Shown: positions 15,162 through 16,201 of the stretch, one piece after another
How the letters are laid out: each line of letters begins with the position of its first letter
Position numbering within the stretch: the stretch's first letter is position 1
Assembly (NCBI GenBank): GCA_049317725.1
Contig: JBMOHS010000093.1
Coordinates: 1-16,201, forward strand
Length of the DNA: 16,201 nt
Reading direction: 5' to 3'
DNA from: CAIOZW01 sp049317725
Lineage (GTDB): Bacteria; Acidobacteriota; Blastocatellia; RBC074
Program-made: the position numbers and the translations under genes
The notes under the pieces: model-generated
What the model was told of the DNA's origin: nothing
What the model saw: the letters and a program-made list of their open reading frames with translations, nothing else
Database searches by the model: none

Positions 15162-16172
15162 ATGATCATCGTCATGGAAGAGAACGCGACCGAGGACCAG
15201 ATCGTTGCGGTGGTCGATCGCCTGGTCCAACTGGGCTTCGACATTCACCGCTCGACTGGATCGCGTTACACGATCCTCGGAGCGGTGGGCTCGCGCCTTG
15301 CCGACCTGCGCGCCTTGGAACTTCTCGACGGCGTCAACCGCGTGGTGCGCGTCAGCAGCCCCTACAAGCTGGCCGCCCGGGCGTTCCGGCCAGAAGGGAC
15401 CCGGATTCAGCTCGGAGAGCTGACGATCGGGGGGGGACAGTGTCTGGTTATGGCGGGTCCTGGCGCGATCGAGAGCCGGCGGCAACTCGACCAGATCGCC
15501 GCCGCCCTGGTCCAACGCGGAGTCCGCATCATGGCTGGAAATATCCTCCCTGAGTACAACAATCCCTACGGATTCCAGGGCCTCGGGGAAGAAGGGCTGC
15601 AGATCTTCCGGGAGACCGCCGAACGTCACGGACTGATTACCATCTCCGAGGTCGTCGATCCGGCGCACCTGCCGCTGCTGGTCCAATATGTCGACGTCAT
15701 TCGGGTGGGGCCTCGACATATGAAGGACTATGGATTTCTTCGCGCACTTGCCCGTCAGCCGAAACCCCTGATGCTGACTCGGGATCCGGCCACGACGATC
15801 GAGGAGGTCCTCATCTCTGCCGATTACCTCCTCGCCGAGGGAAATCCCCAGGTCGTCCTCTGTGAGGCAGGAATCCGCACCTTCGAGACCCACACCCGCC
15901 TGACGCTCGACCTCTCGGCTCCGGCGGCGATTCGACGGCTCTCCCATCTTCCGGTGGTGGTCGACCCTTGCCGCGCCGCAGGACGCCGCGATCGGGTTCT
16001 TCCCCTCAGTCGGGCAGCGCTGGCCTCTGGCGTCGATGGACTGATGCTCGATCTGCACGACGACCCTGATCACGCCCTCAGTAACGGGGCCCAGTCGCTC
16101 ACCCTCGCACAGTTTCATCAATGGATGGATCAGTTCGATCAGTTGGCACCGATTGTCGAGAGGTGGGGGTGA
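15162..16172 (+). CDS. Type I-beta DAHP synthase-like protein with all metal ligands replaced (probable pseudoenzyme)
   Basis: The 336-aa product aligns end to end with the Thermotoga maritima DAHP synthase. It has an N-terminal ferredoxin-like domain (about 1-72) and a barrel from about 85. That enzyme joins PEP and erythrose-4-phosphate. Fold motifs are kept: SPYKLAAR, NPYGFQGLGEEG, TIEEVLISADY, LCEAGIRTFE, SHLPVVVDP and VLPLSRAAL. The metal site is not: Gly101 (codon 15462-15464) replaces Cys102, Arg271 replaces His272, Asp297 replaces Glu298, and Asn308 replaces Asp309. The substrate loop is lost too: ILPEYNNP stands where AYKPRTSP is expected, Ala125 replaces Arg, and Thr206 replaces the Lys of KR. 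Arg185 and Arg239 of the PEP site remain. The frame is intact, so this is not a decayed gene. It may be a regulatory partner of the adjacent chorismate mutase. GGAGAG lies at 15148-15153. Automatic annotation would call it aroF or aroG. Confidence 0.88.
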   Translation: MIIVMEENATEDQIVAVVDRLVQLGFDIHRSTGSRYTILGAVGSRLADLRALELLDGVNRVVRVSSPYKLAARAFRPEGTRIQLGELTIGGGQCLVMAGPGAIESRRQLDQIAAALVQRGVRIMAGNILPEYNNPYGFQGLGEEGLQIFRETAERHGLITISEVVDPAHLPLLVQYVDVIRVGPRHMKDYGFLRALARQPKPLMLTRDPATTIEEVLISADYLLAEGNPQVVLCEAGIRTFETHTRLTLDLSAPAAIRRLSHLPVVVDPCRAAGRRDRVLPLSRAALASGVDGLMLDLHDDPDHALSNGAQSLTLAQFHQWMDQFDQLAPIVERWG

Positions 16173-16201
16173 AAGCGCTGACGGAGGTCGAACGAATCTG
16201 T
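16169..16201 (+). CDS. Start of a further gene, cut by the window edge
   Basis: A GTG at 16169 overlaps the preceding stop (GTGA) and opens a frame that stays open for 11 codons to the end, reading VKALTEVERIC. GAGAGG at 16158-16163 is a suitable ribosome site. The overlap matches the style of this operon. Prephenate dehydrogenase (TyrA) would fit the context, since such proteins often begin with a few residues before their NAD-binding strand, but 11 residues cannot show it. Confidence 0.3.
   Translation, partial: MKALTEVERIC

Noticed and set aside
1..16201. tRNA or rRNA genes, CRISPR array, transposase or prophage genes
   Set aside because: None was visible; the region is ordinary chromosomal biosynthetic DNA without mobility genes or spaced repeats.

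Overview
This is a GC-rich segment in which every credible gene lies on the + strand. It reads as one long amino-acid biosynthesis supra-operon: serA, hisF, alpha/beta-hydrolase-like gene, hisIE, trpE, double-cyclophilin gene, trpG, trpD, trpC, trpF, trpB, PQQ-type sugar-dehydrogenase-like gene, trpA, aroQ (chorismate mutase), DAHP-synthase-like gene, and the first codons of another gene. Three products with apparent Sec signal peptides suggest a bacterium that exports proteins to a periplasm. The type of SerA, separate TrpE and TrpG, fused HisIE and the PQQ beta-propeller would fit a lineage such as Acidobacteriota or Planctomycetota, but this is a guess and no rRNA or other marker is present to test it.

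Layout. Positions 1-733 hold no convincing gene. They contain two GC-rich hairpins, a composite ATTCTCC/ATTCCC tandem repeat, a good sigma-70-like promoter (227-255), three CAGATCT words, a 25-nt imperfect direct repeat and small hairpins just before serA. Positions 734-5227 carry serine and histidine genes with a hydrolase-like gene between hisF and hisIE. Positions 5335-14760 carry a complete tryptophan pathway from chorismate (trpE, G, D, C, F, B, A) interrupted by two exported-protein genes. Positions 14817-16172 carry a chorismate mutase and a DAHP-synthase-like protein, followed by a start codon overlapping the last stop.

How the genes fit together. SerA starts serine synthesis, and serine is the co-substrate of TrpB. 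Histidine and tryptophan synthesis both draw on PRPP. Chorismate is the branch point between TrpE/TrpG and AroQ. Several neighbours overlap by 1-4 nt (trpE/cyclophilin, trpG/trpD, trpC/trpF, trpF/trpB, DAHPS-like/next gene), which suggests translational coupling.

The most unusual feature is the last full gene. It has the full-length fold of a type I-beta DAHP synthase with an N-terminal ferredoxin-like regulatory domain. However, by hand alignment to the Thermotoga maritima enzyme all four metal ligands are replaced (Cys to Gly, His to Arg, Glu to Asp, Asp to Asn), and the KPRTS substrate loop and the KR active-site lysine are lost. It looks like an intact pseudoenzyme sitting 3 nt after a separate chorismate mutase, and could be an allosteric partner of that mutase. 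A second apparent pseudoenzyme, the alpha/beta-hydrolase-like protein, has Gly in place of the nucleophilic Ser and lacks the usual oxyanion HG motif.
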